Shown here piece by piece: positions 16,836 to 24,784 of a stretch of DNA of 64,000 nucleotides. Both the position numbers and the translations under genes were made by a program. The notes beneath the pieces are model-generated. The model was not told the origin of the DNA. It saw nothing but the letters and a program-made list of their open reading frames with translations, and did not search any database. Positions within the stretch are counted from its first letter, which is position 1; every line of letters begins with the position of its first letter. Source of the stretch: SAR202 cluster bacterium (GTDB taxonomy: Bacteria; Chloroflexota; Dehalococcoidia; Lucifugimonadales; OSU-TB39); the NCBI GenBank assembly GCA_009392195.1, contig VFGY01000016.1:123025-187024 (forward strand), written 5' to 3'.

Positions 16836-17885
16836 TTAATTGCTAGTGTTTAAAATTGAATTGCTTGACGGTATGGGAATCGGTATTGGAGTTACGCCAA
16901 TAAGATTATTTAAATTGATTTGTTGATTTTGTTGTTTTAACCCAAACGATGATTTTATTTGGGTGGCCAAAATGGATATTTCTACGGAGTTCTTCCATTT
17001 TTTGTTTTGTACTACCCCTAATATTATTTTCGCGTCTGAATTGATGTTTTGTTTTAATGAACTTGTTATAGACTGGATTTGTTCTAACGTTAAATCGTTG
17101 CCACCCTTTATATTAATTAGCAGGCCATCAGCATCGTTAATAGGTTTGTCTCTGCCAGTCTGAGTTAAAGCTGCTGAAATAGCATTTTGTACAGCGGATT
17201 TACCTTTCCCACGTCCTGTAGCCATATAAGAAAAACCACCTTTAGATAAGATTGAATTCACATCGGCAAAATCAACGTTGATTAAACCAGGTAATGTAAT
17301 AATCTCAGCGATTGATTGAACTCCGTTTTGTAATACTTCGTCCGCTTTCAAAAAAGCATTTTCTAGACTGTTTTTTAATGTACTATCTTGTAAAAGGTGA
17401 TCGTTTTCTACGACTACTGTAGTATGAGCTTTTTTATAAATAGCTTCTAATCCAATCATTGCATTACTATACCTCGATTCTCCTTCGAAAGAAAATGGTA
17501 AAGTCATAATAGCGACTACTAAAGCCCCTTGCTTTCTACCAATATCAGCAATCACTGGGCTGGCTCCTGTACCTGTGCCACCACCTAAACCAGAAACAAT
17601 GAATAGTATATCGGTGTTTTTCAATACATCTTCAATTTGTGTGCGACTTTCTTTAATAGCCTTACTACCTGTAGCAGGGTCACCACCGGATCCCATTCCA
17701 GATGTTGAATTAGGTCCTATGGCAAAAGTTCTAATTGGACTCTTGATTTGTTGTAATGCTTGGATGTCTGTGTTTAACCCAATAATTTCGATATTAGGAT
17801 CGTCGTTGTTGATTCTATTAATCGCGTTCCCACCAGCTCCTCCGACTCCAACTATTTTGATTTTGGTCAATGATGAATTATCCAT
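16836..17885 (-). CDS. ftsZ: Cell division protein FtsZ (divergent C-terminus)
   Basis: Tubulin-like GTPase that polymerises into the division ring. The 349-residue protein shows GVGGAGGNAINRI at residues 13-25, GLNTDIQAL near 36, the GTP-binding loop GGGTGTG at 101-107, PFSFEG near 130 and the T7 synergy loop GLINVDFADVN near 200 with its catalytic acidic residues. The C-terminus is short and ends in a Pro-Ile run (TPIPIPIP); I see no canonical conserved tail peptide for FtsA/SepF binding. AAGGAG precedes the ATG. It is the second gene after a small SH3-like protein (47-bp gap), so it should be driven by the LexA-like promoter upstream of that gene. Confidence 0.93.
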   Translation of the reverse strand: MDNSSLTKIKIVGVGGAGGNAINRINNDDPNIEIIGLNTDIQALQQIKSPIRTFAIGPNSTSGMGSGGDPATGSKAIKESRTQIEDVLKNTDILFIVSGLGGGTGTGASPVIADIGRKQGALVVAIMTLPFSFEGESRYSNAMIGLEAIYKKAHTTVVVENDHLLQDSTLKNSLENAFLKADEVLQNGVQSIAEIITLPGLINVDFADVNSILSKGGFSYMATGRGKGKSAVQNAISAALTQTGRDKPINDADGLLINIKGGNDLTLEQIQSITSSLKQNINSDAKIILGVVQNKKWKNSVEISILATQIKSSFGLKQQNQQINLNNLIGVTPIPIPIPSSNSILNTSN

Positions 17886-17932
17886 GATAAAATTCTCCTT
17901 TGAAATGTGGATTGAAATGGATGTGGATGATT

Positions 17933-18187
17933 TTAATTCAATGGACGTAATAGAAATTTAGGAATGTACCAATTATCTTTTTTATCTAATTCAACAAAAA
18001 CTTTATTTTGAGCAGTTTTTAGTACTATCCCAGTAGATCCTTTTTGGGGTCCTCCATTTATATCACCTAAGTAAACAACTCTACATCCAGGGAAAAAAGA
18101 TTTAGAATTAAATGAACCTGATGGGCTTAAACTTTCAGGATTACCCAATAAACTATGAGGCATTCGTAGTTGTACTATAGTGTCCAT
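17933..18187 (-). CDS. Small SH3-like protein upstream of ftsZ
   Basis: An 84-residue protein I do not recognise. After a Ser/Pro-rich 30-residue N-terminus it reads FPGCRVVYLGDINGG, STGIVLKTAQNKVFVEL and WYIPKFLLRPL, the pattern of a small KOW/SH3-like beta-barrel. No membrane segment. I place the start at the ATG at 18187: the reading frame is open 13 codons further, but that stretch is a promoter (TTGACA-17-TATTAT). The -10 ends 7 bp before this ATG, so the mRNA would be nearly leaderless. It is followed by ftsZ after 47 bp. A role in division or DNA-damage response is inference from position and the operator. Confidence 0.7.
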   Translation of the reverse strand: MDTIVQLRMPHSLLGNPESLSPSGSFNSKSFFPGCRVVYLGDINGGPQKGSTGIVLKTAQNKVFVELDKKDNWYIPKFLLRPLN

Positions 18188-18194
18188 GTAGAAC

Positions 18195-18223
18195 ATAATA
18201 GAACAGAACATCTGTTCTGTCAA
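18195..18223 (-). promoter_or_regulatory. Consensus promoter of the small gene-ftsZ unit
   Basis: On the minus strand TTGACA (18223-18218) and TATTAT (18200-18195) are spaced by exactly 17 bp. This is one of the best sigma-70 matches in the window. The predicted transcription start falls on or next to the A of the ATG at 18187, so the transcript would be leaderless. Confidence 0.7.
18203..18220. promoter_or_regulatory. LexA-type palindrome (putative SOS box)
   Basis: ACAGAACAGATGTTCTGT (minus strand) is a perfect 8-2-8 inverted repeat. Its core GAACAGATGTTC fits GAAC-N4-GTTC, the LexA box known from Firmicutes, Actinobacteria and Chloroflexota. It fills the spacer between -35 and -10, where a bound repressor would block polymerase. 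That LexA binds here is an inference; another dimeric repressor is possible. Confidence 0.6.
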
Positions 18224-18267
18224 CATGTTTCACTCAAAAAACAATAAAACGTCCTGAATCTCGTTAA

Positions 18268-19197
18268 TTAATGGTGGAAAATAGGTTGGGTCCAAGCTTT
18301 AAATCCACCAGAAGATTTTATGGTAGCCCTTGCGTAAGGAATATTTTCCGGCAACACGTAATTGATTGAAATCGAGTCCGTTTCATCTAAAATGGTTCCT
18401 TCGTATCCTGTAATTGTAGTAATATACTCGGTAAATTTCGTGGGGTCGTCTTCTTCAGTGTTGATTTCTATCCGCAAAATGTTTTTATCATGAGATAAAT
18501 GGTTTAAATATACTCCAGTGGATGCGTAAAAATCACCATTTTTGATTGATGTCATTATAGAAGACTCTGTAAGGGATTCAGATTCAACGCAAATCCATCC
18601 TCGTCCGGGATTTGCCATCTTTGGAGTGAAATCATGGTAATGGTGGGAATCATCAGTTGCAACACCATAAATTAATTTACCCGAACTTAAAATCCCATCC
18701 CAAATTTGTTCGCAACTAGGTCTTGTTTTGCTTCCATAAACATTGGTGTCATGAATTCCATTAAAAACTTCAATAGCTGTTGCTCCGTTAACTTGTATTA
18801 GGTCCGAAATAGTATATGCCCATTTATAATTAGGATGATTGATAGATGCGATACCACCTGCTTCTTTTATCGAATCTACATTTGCTTGGATTGTTGAAAC
18901 AACATTTTCAGCTTCTATTGGTTCTACTAATCTTTCGATACCAATTCCGTTAATATGTATTGGTGTCGTTTTATTATTTTTTTGAAGGTTTAATGTTACT
19001 TCTTCTCCAGGAATCATCAAAGGTGTTGTAGATGTATCAGATTTACCGTAATCTAAAATCGTCCTATGGTTGTGATCGGTTAACACCAAAAAATCATATT
19101 CGTGTTCTTTATACCATTCAGTTACCTTAATTGGATCTTCATCACCATCAGATTTATTAGTGTGTGTGTGGATGTTGCCTTTGTAAAATTTCTTCAT
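18268..19197 (-). CDS. PHP-domain metal-dependent hydrolase
   Basis: A 309-residue polymerase-and-histidinol-phosphatase (PHP) superfamily protein. The first metal motif is GNIHTHTNKSDG at residues 5-16, the second is FLVLTDHNHRT near 36, then GEEVTL near 65, ASINHPNY near 117 and GVATDDSHHYHDF near 198. These provide the His/Asp/Glu ligands of a di- or trinuclear site. It resembles the CehA/McbA-like branch of PHP phosphoesterases. No signal peptide is seen. AAGGGA lies ahead of the ATG. The substrate is unknown. Confidence 0.85.
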   Translation of the reverse strand: MKKFYKGNIHTHTNKSDGDEDPIKVTEWYKEHEYDFLVLTDHNHRTILDYGKSDTSTTPLMIPGEEVTLNLQKNNKTTPIHINGIGIERLVEPIEAENVVSTIQANVDSIKEAGGIASINHPNYKWAYTISDLIQVNGATAIEVFNGIHDTNVYGSKTRPSCEQIWDGILSSGKLIYGVATDDSHHYHDFTPKMANPGRGWICVESESLTESSIMTSIKNGDFYASTGVYLNHLSHDKNILRIEINTEEDDPTKFTEYITTITGYEGTILDETDSISINYVLPENIPYARATIKSSGGFKAWTQPIFHH

Positions 19198-19275
19198 GTG
19201 TAATCCCTTATTTTACTGATTTAGCAGTATGCTAATAATATTTTAGTTTCACGATATATTTTGATGTTATTGGTT

Positions 19276-19289
19276 TATTGTTAACAATA
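19276..19289. repeat. 14-bp perfect palindrome between divergent genes
   Basis: TATTGTTAACAATA lies in the 196-bp region between the PHP hydrolase (minus) and the M19-like gene (plus). It could be an operator for one or both; no regulator is next to it. Confidence 0.35.
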
Positions 19290-19393
19290 GCAATCTTTTA
19301 ATAATATAATAAATCAAATGTTTGTTCAGACATAAATATGATTGAGTAAGAAATTACTACGAAAAATATGCAACAATATTTTGGGGGTTTAAT

Positions 19394-20377
19394 TTGAAAT
19401 CAAATGCCAATAATGAAATTCTCATAATTGACGGTTTAAATGTCAGTAATTGGGAAAGTGAAAACGTATATCGTGATTTGCAAAAAGGCAAAGTCAATGC
19501 TATCAATGCTACTACAGCTACCTGGGAAAATTATTCTCAAACACTGGATAACATAGGGGCTTGGTATTCAAAGGTTAATACGAGAAAAGATATTTCATTA
19601 ATCAGAAATGTAAATGATATTTTGCAAACATCTGATAATAGAAAAGTAGGAATAATCATAGGATTTCAAAATGCATCTCCAATTGAGAATAATTTAGATT
19701 ATATATACACCTTCGACGAATTAAACGTCAAAATAATTCAGTTTACTTACCATGAAAGGAATTTGTTGGGGAATGGGTGTTACGAAAGAGTAGATGACGG
19801 GATAACAAATTTTGGTATAGATGCAATTAAAATAATGAATGAAGTAGGGATTTTAATTGATTTATCTCATGTTGGTATTGTAACAACTATGGAAACTATC
19901 GACTATTCCGAAAAACCTGTAGCTATAACTCACGCTAATCCGAAGTCTTATCATGACGTACCACGAAATAAAACTGACGAAGCTTTAAAACTAATGGCTT
20001 CTAAAGGTGGTATTGTAGGAGTTACAGCTATTGCTCCATTTTTGAAACAGGGAAATGATTCAACCGTAGAAGATTATGTAGATGCAATTAGTTATACTGT
20101 CGATCTTTTAGGTATAGATCATGTTGGTATTGGTACAGATTTCACTCAAGACCAACCTGAAGAATTTTGGAAATATATTGGGTCCCAGCAGGGTACTAAA
20201 TTCCCCTCTACATTTACTGATGTGACCACTCCATCAAATTACCCAAAAAAATTTGAAACTCCAGATAAATTCCCTGAATTAATAGATACAATGGAACGCA
20301 AAGGGTTTTCATTTGAAGAAATACAGAAGATTCTTGGTTTGAATTGGATTAGAGTGTTTCGAGAAGTTTGGGATTGA
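19394..20377 (+). CDS. Membrane-dipeptidase (M19)-like protein with altered metal site
   Basis: A 327-residue TIM-barrel amidohydrolase of peptidase family M19. Late motifs are clear: GILIDLSHVG near residue 155, PVAITHANPKSYHDVPRN near 175, and DHVGIGTDFT near 240. The N-terminal HxD zinc pair of the family is not present: IIDGLNVSNW has Leu and Val at those places, and the usual bridging Glu segment reads IIGFQNASPI with Gln. So the binuclear zinc site may be incomplete. The start is TTG at 19394 with GGGGG 7 bp upstream. Whether it is an active dipeptidase is doubtful. Confidence 0.82.
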   Translation: MKSNANNEILIIDGLNVSNWESENVYRDLQKGKVNAINATTATWENYSQTLDNIGAWYSKVNTRKDISLIRNVNDILQTSDNRKVGIIIGFQNASPIENNLDYIYTFDELNVKIIQFTYHERNLLGNGCYERVDDGITNFGIDAIKIMNEVGILIDLSHVGIVTTMETIDYSEKPVAITHANPKSYHDVPRNKTDEALKLMASKGGIVGVTAIAPFLKQGNDSTVEDYVDAISYTVDLLGIDHVGIGTDFTQDQPEEFWKYIGSQQGTKFPSTFTDVTTPSNYPKKFETPDKFPELIDTMERKGFSFEEIQKILGLNWIRVFREVWD

Positions 20378-20385
20378 TAATAAGT

Positions 20386-21516
20386 TTATCGGTAGGTTTC
20401 AATAGCTAGACTGTAAGTTTCACCATTATACTCAACGCTGTATTTTTGAGATTCTATGTCGGAATGCTCTTTTATCTTGTTTGGATCCGTTATTTCCCCC
20501 CCACTAACTTTGTGAATTTCAAAGTCTTTGTTGTCATATATAACTCGTATATTATTATCTAGTCCGCTTACGGTGGATGCTAAAGATTTCATGACTCTTT
20601 CATATTTAAATGATATTTGGTGAGCTTCATGCAGGCTTACTGGTCTAAAATTAATTTTATTATTTGGGGCTGCTTGAGCTAGTTTTGAAATGTCAGGAGT
20701 AATTACACTTCCTATTTTTGAATATCCTCCCGTAGTTCCTCTATCGGCCATTAATATGATTGGTTGGCCGTCTCCAGGTATTTGTATAGCTCCAAATTCA
20801 GTACCACTAGATATTATATCTGCCCCCCCTGCATGATCAATTTTTGGACCATTTAATCGATAGCCTATCCGGTTGGACTTGGGGGATATCGAATATGTAG
20901 ATTCCCAAAGTTGAGCAAGCGATTCTCTACTAAATTTATTCATTGAATTTGTTATAAGGATTCTAACCTCCAAAGGGTTTGAAGGAATGACAAAATTGAA
21001 ACCTGTAGGAAATGAAGTCTCTATAAATTCATTATTTGGACTTACGCCTTTATATAAAACATCTCCTTTTTCTAATATTCTTCCGTTTTGACCTCCGAAC
21101 TGACCTGTAAGATAAGTTGATCGGCTATTCATTATTAAAGGACATTCAAACCCTCCTTGTATACCTATATAATTTATCGTTCCTCGATGAAGAGATTCGA
21201 ATGATATTATATCTCCTTTGGAAATTTTTACAGGTTGCCAAAGTTTTATGGGTTGGTCATTTATTTTTACTGTACTTTCTGCTCCAGTTATAGAAATAAT
21301 AGCGTCGTCTAGAGCGCTTAAACTAGGGCCTAAAAATGTTGTTTCTAGACAAGCAAAATTTACTGGATTATTTAAAAGGATGTTTGCCATTTTAAATGAG
21401 AAAGGGTCCATAGGGCCTGAGACAGGTACACCAATGTTTTGGAATCCATATCTTCCTAGATCTTGAATGGTTGTTTGCGGCCCAGAGTTATTTATTTCAA
21501 ATATTTTAGTCTTCAT
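20386..21516 (-). CDS. pxpC: 5-oxoprolinase subunit C (biotin-dependent carboxyltransferase-like)
   Basis: PxpC, 376 residues, the KipA/AHS2 subunit of the ATP-dependent prokaryotic 5-oxoprolinase, which opens 5-oxo-L-proline to glutamate together with PxpA and PxpB. Family motifs include TTIQDLGRYGFQNIGVPVSG at residues 15-34 and MDPFSFKMANILL, then GAIQIPGDGQPIILMADRGTTGGY in parts near 255. It overlaps pxpB by 11 bp and is the last of three genes in the order pxpA, pxpB, pxpC. Length is normal for a free-standing subunit. Confidence 0.93.
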   Translation of the reverse strand: MKTKIFEINNSGPQTTIQDLGRYGFQNIGVPVSGPMDPFSFKMANILLNNPVNFACLETTFLGPSLSALDDAIISITGAESTVKINDQPIKLWQPVKISKGDIISFESLHRGTINYIGIQGGFECPLIMNSRSTYLTGQFGGQNGRILEKGDVLYKGVSPNNEFIETSFPTGFNFVIPSNPLEVRILITNSMNKFSRESLAQLWESTYSISPKSNRIGYRLNGPKIDHAGGADIISSGTEFGAIQIPGDGQPIILMADRGTTGGYSKIGSVITPDISKLAQAAPNNKINFRPVSLHEAHQISFKYERVMKSLASTVSGLDNNIRVIYDNKDFEIHKVSGGEITDPNKIKEHSDIESQKYSVEYNGETYSLAIETYR

Positions 21517-22243
21517 TTTTCATACTCTTATTTGGTTCGAATTTGTTAGTTTTAACCAAATGCAATATATTCTCATATTCTTCTATAGATTGTATAGGAA
21601 CAAATTTTATAAGGTTTCCAGGCATGATAAGAGAAGGTGGTTTTTTTTCATGGTTGAAAAGCATCAGCGGTGTTTTTCCTATGAGCCGCCATCCACCAGG
21701 ACTTTCAGTTGGATATATGCCTGTTTGTTTGTCAGCGATTCCTACTGATCCAGCCGGTATTATTGTTCTTGGTGTACTTAACCTAGGAGTTGATATAGAT
21801 TCGTCCATGCCTCCTAAATAAGGGAACCCTGGAGTGAATCCGATCATGTACACAAGGTACGTTGGAGTAGAATGGATTTCAACAACTTCATCAGTAGTTA
21901 AATTATTGTGGCTGGCTACAAAATCTAAATCTTCCCCGTATTTATCACCATATAAAACCGGTATCTCTATCACTGTTTGTTTTGTTAATCTGCTTTCAAT
22001 TTTTGATAAGTTCTTTTCGACCAAATCTACCAATGATTCGTAAGATAATTCAGAGGGATTATACTGTATAAGTATAGAATTATATGATGGTGTTAATCCG
22101 ATTATCCCTAAATGAGAATCTTTATTTAGAAGGGTGAATAAAGTATGGACTTTGTTATTAGTTTCAGGGTTTATTTCATCATTAAACCTGACGGATATAA
22201 AGCAGTCGCTTGTTGATTCTATTATTGGGTGATCTTCGTTCAT
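21506..22243 (-). CDS. pxpB: 5-oxoprolinase subunit B
   Basis: PxpB (KipI/AHS1 family), 245 residues. The characteristic cyclophilin-like C-terminal domain shows YMIGFTPGFPYLGGMDE near residue 132, STPRLSTPRTIIPAGSVGIA near 150 and the GIYPTESPGGWRLIGKTPL segment near 175. In the enzyme it pairs with PxpC to phosphorylate 5-oxoproline before PxpA-assisted hydrolysis; related KipI also inhibits a sporulation kinase in Bacillus, which is not relevant here. It starts 31 bp after the pxpA stop and overlaps pxpC. Confidence 0.93.
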   Translation of the reverse strand: MNEDHPIIESTSDCFISVRFNDEINPETNNKVHTLFTLLNKDSHLGIIGLTPSYNSILIQYNPSELSYESLVDLVEKNLSKIESRLTKQTVIEIPVLYGDKYGEDLDFVASHNNLTTDEVVEIHSTPTYLVYMIGFTPGFPYLGGMDESISTPRLSTPRTIIPAGSVGIADKQTGIYPTESPGGWRLIGKTPLMLFNHEKKPPSLIMPGNLIKFVPIQSIEEYENILHLVKTNKFEPNKSMKNED

Positions 22244-22274
22244 TATTATTGCTGTGCTCTTCTAATTTGTGTAG

Positions 22275-23042
22275 CTAATTAACTAGATTTTGTAATGGTT
22301 TAATTTCGACGCCGGACGATTTGAGGCTGTTGTTTACTGTTAAAGCCATTTGAACTGCTCCTGGAGTGTCTCCGTGTATACACAAACTGTCAGCTTCAAT
22401 CTCTATTTTATTACCATTCATTGTGGTGGCGATACCTTCCATTACCATTTGATTACTTCTATCAGCTACTTCATTTACATCGTGTAAAACGGAACCTTGT
22501 ATAGATCTGGATACTAACGAACCATCATCGTTAAGAGCGCGGTCGGCAAAAATTTCATTGTATGCTTTTAGCCCCATATCTTTTGCGTTTTTGATCCACT
22601 TGGACCCAGATAAAGCTAGAAGAATCAAGTTTGAATCGAATTCTAGTATTGCTTCGCAAATAGTTTTAGCTATTTTTTCGTTAACAACAGCTTGGTTGTA
22701 TAGAGCTCCATGCGGTTTTACATGTTGAAGTTTTTTGTTTTGGGTAAATGCTTGAAGAGCACCAATTTGATAAAGAATATCTGATTTCAATTCGTTTGAG
22801 GTAATGTCCATATTTCTTCTGCCAAATCCATTTAAATCTGGATAACTCGGATGAGCACCGATTTTTACACCATTATCTTCTGCAAGTTTAACTGTTTTAT
22901 TCATCCAAACAGGGTCTCCGGCATGGAATCCACATGCTATATTTGCAGAACTTATATACTTTATTACTTCTTCATCATGTCCTAATTTATACATTCCAAA
23001 ACTTTCGCCCATATCGCAGTTGATGTCTACTTGTTTTGTCAT
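22275..23042 (-). CDS. pxpA: 5-oxoprolinase subunit A (LamB/YcsF)
   Basis: PxpA, 255 residues from the ATG at 23042, a LamB/YcsF-family protein that completes the 5-oxoprolinase. Motifs are VDINCDMGESFGMY at the N-terminus, SANIACGFHAGDP near residue 32, VKIGAHPSYPDLNGFGRR near 58 and HVKPHGALYN near 105, then LCIHGDTPGA near 228. A GTG at 23048 would add two residues, but AGGA is well spaced only for the ATG. First gene of pxpABC and divergent from the sodium-pump decarboxylase genes, with 184 bp between. Confidence 0.94.
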   Translation of the reverse strand: MTKQVDINCDMGESFGMYKLGHDEEVIKYISSANIACGFHAGDPVWMNKTVKLAEDNGVKIGAHPSYPDLNGFGRRNMDITSNELKSDILYQIGALQAFTQNKKLQHVKPHGALYNQAVVNEKIAKTICEAILEFDSNLILLALSGSKWIKNAKDMGLKAYNEIFADRALNDDGSLVSRSIQGSVLHDVNEVADRSNQMVMEGIATTMNGNKIEIEADSLCIHGDTPGAVQMALTVNNSLKSSGVEIKPLQNLVN

Positions 23043-23232
23043 ACCCACTATCCTAATATGAATTTGCTCAATTAATACTTTAAATCAAAGATTAAAATAT
23101 TTTGATTACATTTATATATTATAGAAATGATATATATTTTGGTAAACTTAAACAAAGATTTAATTTAAATGCTTGTTGGGAATTTTAAGCGTTTTTGTCA
23201 TTTGAAATATAATAAAATGTTGATGGGTTTAA

Positions 23233-23487
23233 ATGGATAATCAAGTTGTTGCGGAAGCTTTAACTTTAACTTTAATAGGTGTTGGTACTGCTTTTGTATT
23301 ATTAATTGTATTAATGTTATCTATAAAAGTCATGTCATATGTATTAGCGAAATTTATAACAAAACCAATGGTTAATAGAACCGAGAGGGATTCTTTAGCC
23401 ACTCAAAACAACAAGGATAAAGTTTTAGCAGCTACTTTGGGAGTAGCTGCATATCGAGCTCTATTGTCTAAAGCGAAATCCGAATAA
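23233..23487 (+). CDS. oadG: Sodium-pumping decarboxylase gamma subunit
   Basis: An 84-residue membrane-anchor subunit (OadG/MmdD-type) of a sodium-translocating carboxylic-acid decarboxylase. One N-terminal transmembrane helix (about residues 10-38, ending VLMLSIKVMSYVL) is followed by a basic, polar tail with an Ala-rich stretch. It assembles the beta membrane channel with the biotin carrier and the carboxyltransferase. It is 105 bp upstream of the beta subunit. Short and low-complexity, so identification leans on the neighbours. Confidence 0.82.
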   Translation: MDNQVVAEALTLTLIGVGTAFVLLIVLMLSIKVMSYVLAKFITKPMVNRTERDSLATQNNKDKVLAATLGVAAYRALLSKAKSE

Positions 23488-23592
23488 AATCAAAAGATGA
23501 TAGGAATCTTTGAGTGAAAATAAATACAGACATGAGAATCGAAAATTCATCTTATAACTATGTGTTATTAACTATTGTAGTGGGGAGTATAA

Positions 23593-24756
23593 GTGACTGA
23601 ATTTTTAGAATTCATAAATACTTCAGGTTTTATGAATATTGGCTGGCAGAACTTCATAATGCTTCTAGTGGGTACCGCATTTATAATTTTGGCAATCAGC
23701 AAAAATATGGAACCCTATGAACTTTTGCCAATTGGATTGGGGATTTTAGTAGTTAATCTCCCTTTTACGGGTTTAGCAGCTGAGCCATCATCAACATCTG
23801 GTCATCAAGATGCAGGAATATTAGGTGTGATTTTTCATTACGGTTTATCTTTTTGGAACATAATACCTCCCATAATATTTATCGGGTTAGGTGCTATGAC
23901 TGATTTCACTTCAATAATAGCGAATCCTAAAACAATTTTATTAGGTGCTGCCGCACAGATTGGTATTTTCTTGGCATTTTGGGGAGCTCTTACAGTTCAT
24001 CTTATACCTGGCATTTCTGGTTTTACCGTAGAAGAAGCGGCTGCTATTGGTATAATTGGTGGTGCAGATGGTCCAACAACAATATTTTTATCAGCAAAAC
24101 TTGCACCACATTTACTAGGAATCACTGCAGTAATAGCTTATTCATATATGGCGAGTGTTACTTTTATTCAGCCACCTCTTATGAAATTGCTAACCACACA
24201 CAAAGAACGAATTATCGAAATGAAGCCTCCTAGAGAAGTTTCTCAATTAGAAAAACTTATTTTCCCTCCTCTGGCAATGCTTATTATTATCCTAGTGGTT
24301 CCAAGGTCTGCACCACTGATTAGTATGTTCATGATTGGAAATATGTTTAGAGAAAGTGGAGTTGTTCCAAGATTAGCTACAACTGCATCTAATGAATTGA
24401 TCAATATTGCAACAATTTTCTTGATGTTAACTGTAGGAGCACAATTGACGGCCCAGAGAGTATTTAACTTGGAGTCTATATTGATATTAGTATTAGGATT
24501 GATAGCTTTTTCTGCCGGTACAGTCTCTGGAATTATTTTTGCGAAGTTTATGAATCTTTTCATGAAAGAGAAAATAAATCCATTAATTGGATCCGCAGGC
24601 GTTTCCGCTGTTCCTATGGCAGCAAGAATATCTCATCATATAGGACAAGAATCCAATCCTAAAAGCTTTTTGTTACCGCATGCTTTAGGACCTAATGTTG
24701 CTGGAGTTATTGGTTCTGCAGTAGTTGCGGGAGTTTTTAGTTCCTTGTTGGGATAA
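23593..24756 (+). CDS. oadB: Sodium-pumping decarboxylase beta subunit
   Basis: The 387-residue integral membrane subunit that decarboxylates carboxybiotin and exports sodium (oxaloacetate, methylmalonyl-CoA or glutaconyl-CoA decarboxylase family). The functional core is in the segment AAAIGIIGGADGPTTIFLSAKLAP near residue 155 (in parts), containing the conserved sodium-site Asp. The second half repeats a similar fold with IGSAGVSAVPMAARI near 335 and LPHALGPNVAGVIGSA at the end. The start is GTG at 23593. The alpha carboxyltransferase gene is not in this window, so the acid substrate is open. Confidence 0.94.
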   Translation: MTEFLEFINTSGFMNIGWQNFIMLLVGTAFIILAISKNMEPYELLPIGLGILVVNLPFTGLAAEPSSTSGHQDAGILGVIFHYGLSFWNIIPPIIFIGLGAMTDFTSIIANPKTILLGAAAQIGIFLAFWGALTVHLIPGISGFTVEEAAAIGIIGGADGPTTIFLSAKLAPHLLGITAVIAYSYMASVTFIQPPLMKLLTTHKERIIEMKPPREVSQLEKLIFPPLAMLIIILVVPRSAPLISMFMIGNMFRESGVVPRLATTASNELINIATIFLMLTVGAQLTAQRVFNLESILILVLGLIAFSAGTVSGIIFAKFMNLFMKEKINPLIGSAGVSAVPMAARISHHIGQESNPKSFLLPHALGPNVAGVIGSAVVAGVFSSLLG

Positions 24757-24784
24757 TGAATAATTTTATAACGGTTATTAATAG

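Noticed and set aside
18188..18226. Extended start of the small gene upstream of ftsZ (13 more codons)
   Set aside because: This stretch is a consensus promoter with an operator palindrome; the ATG at 18187 is the better start.
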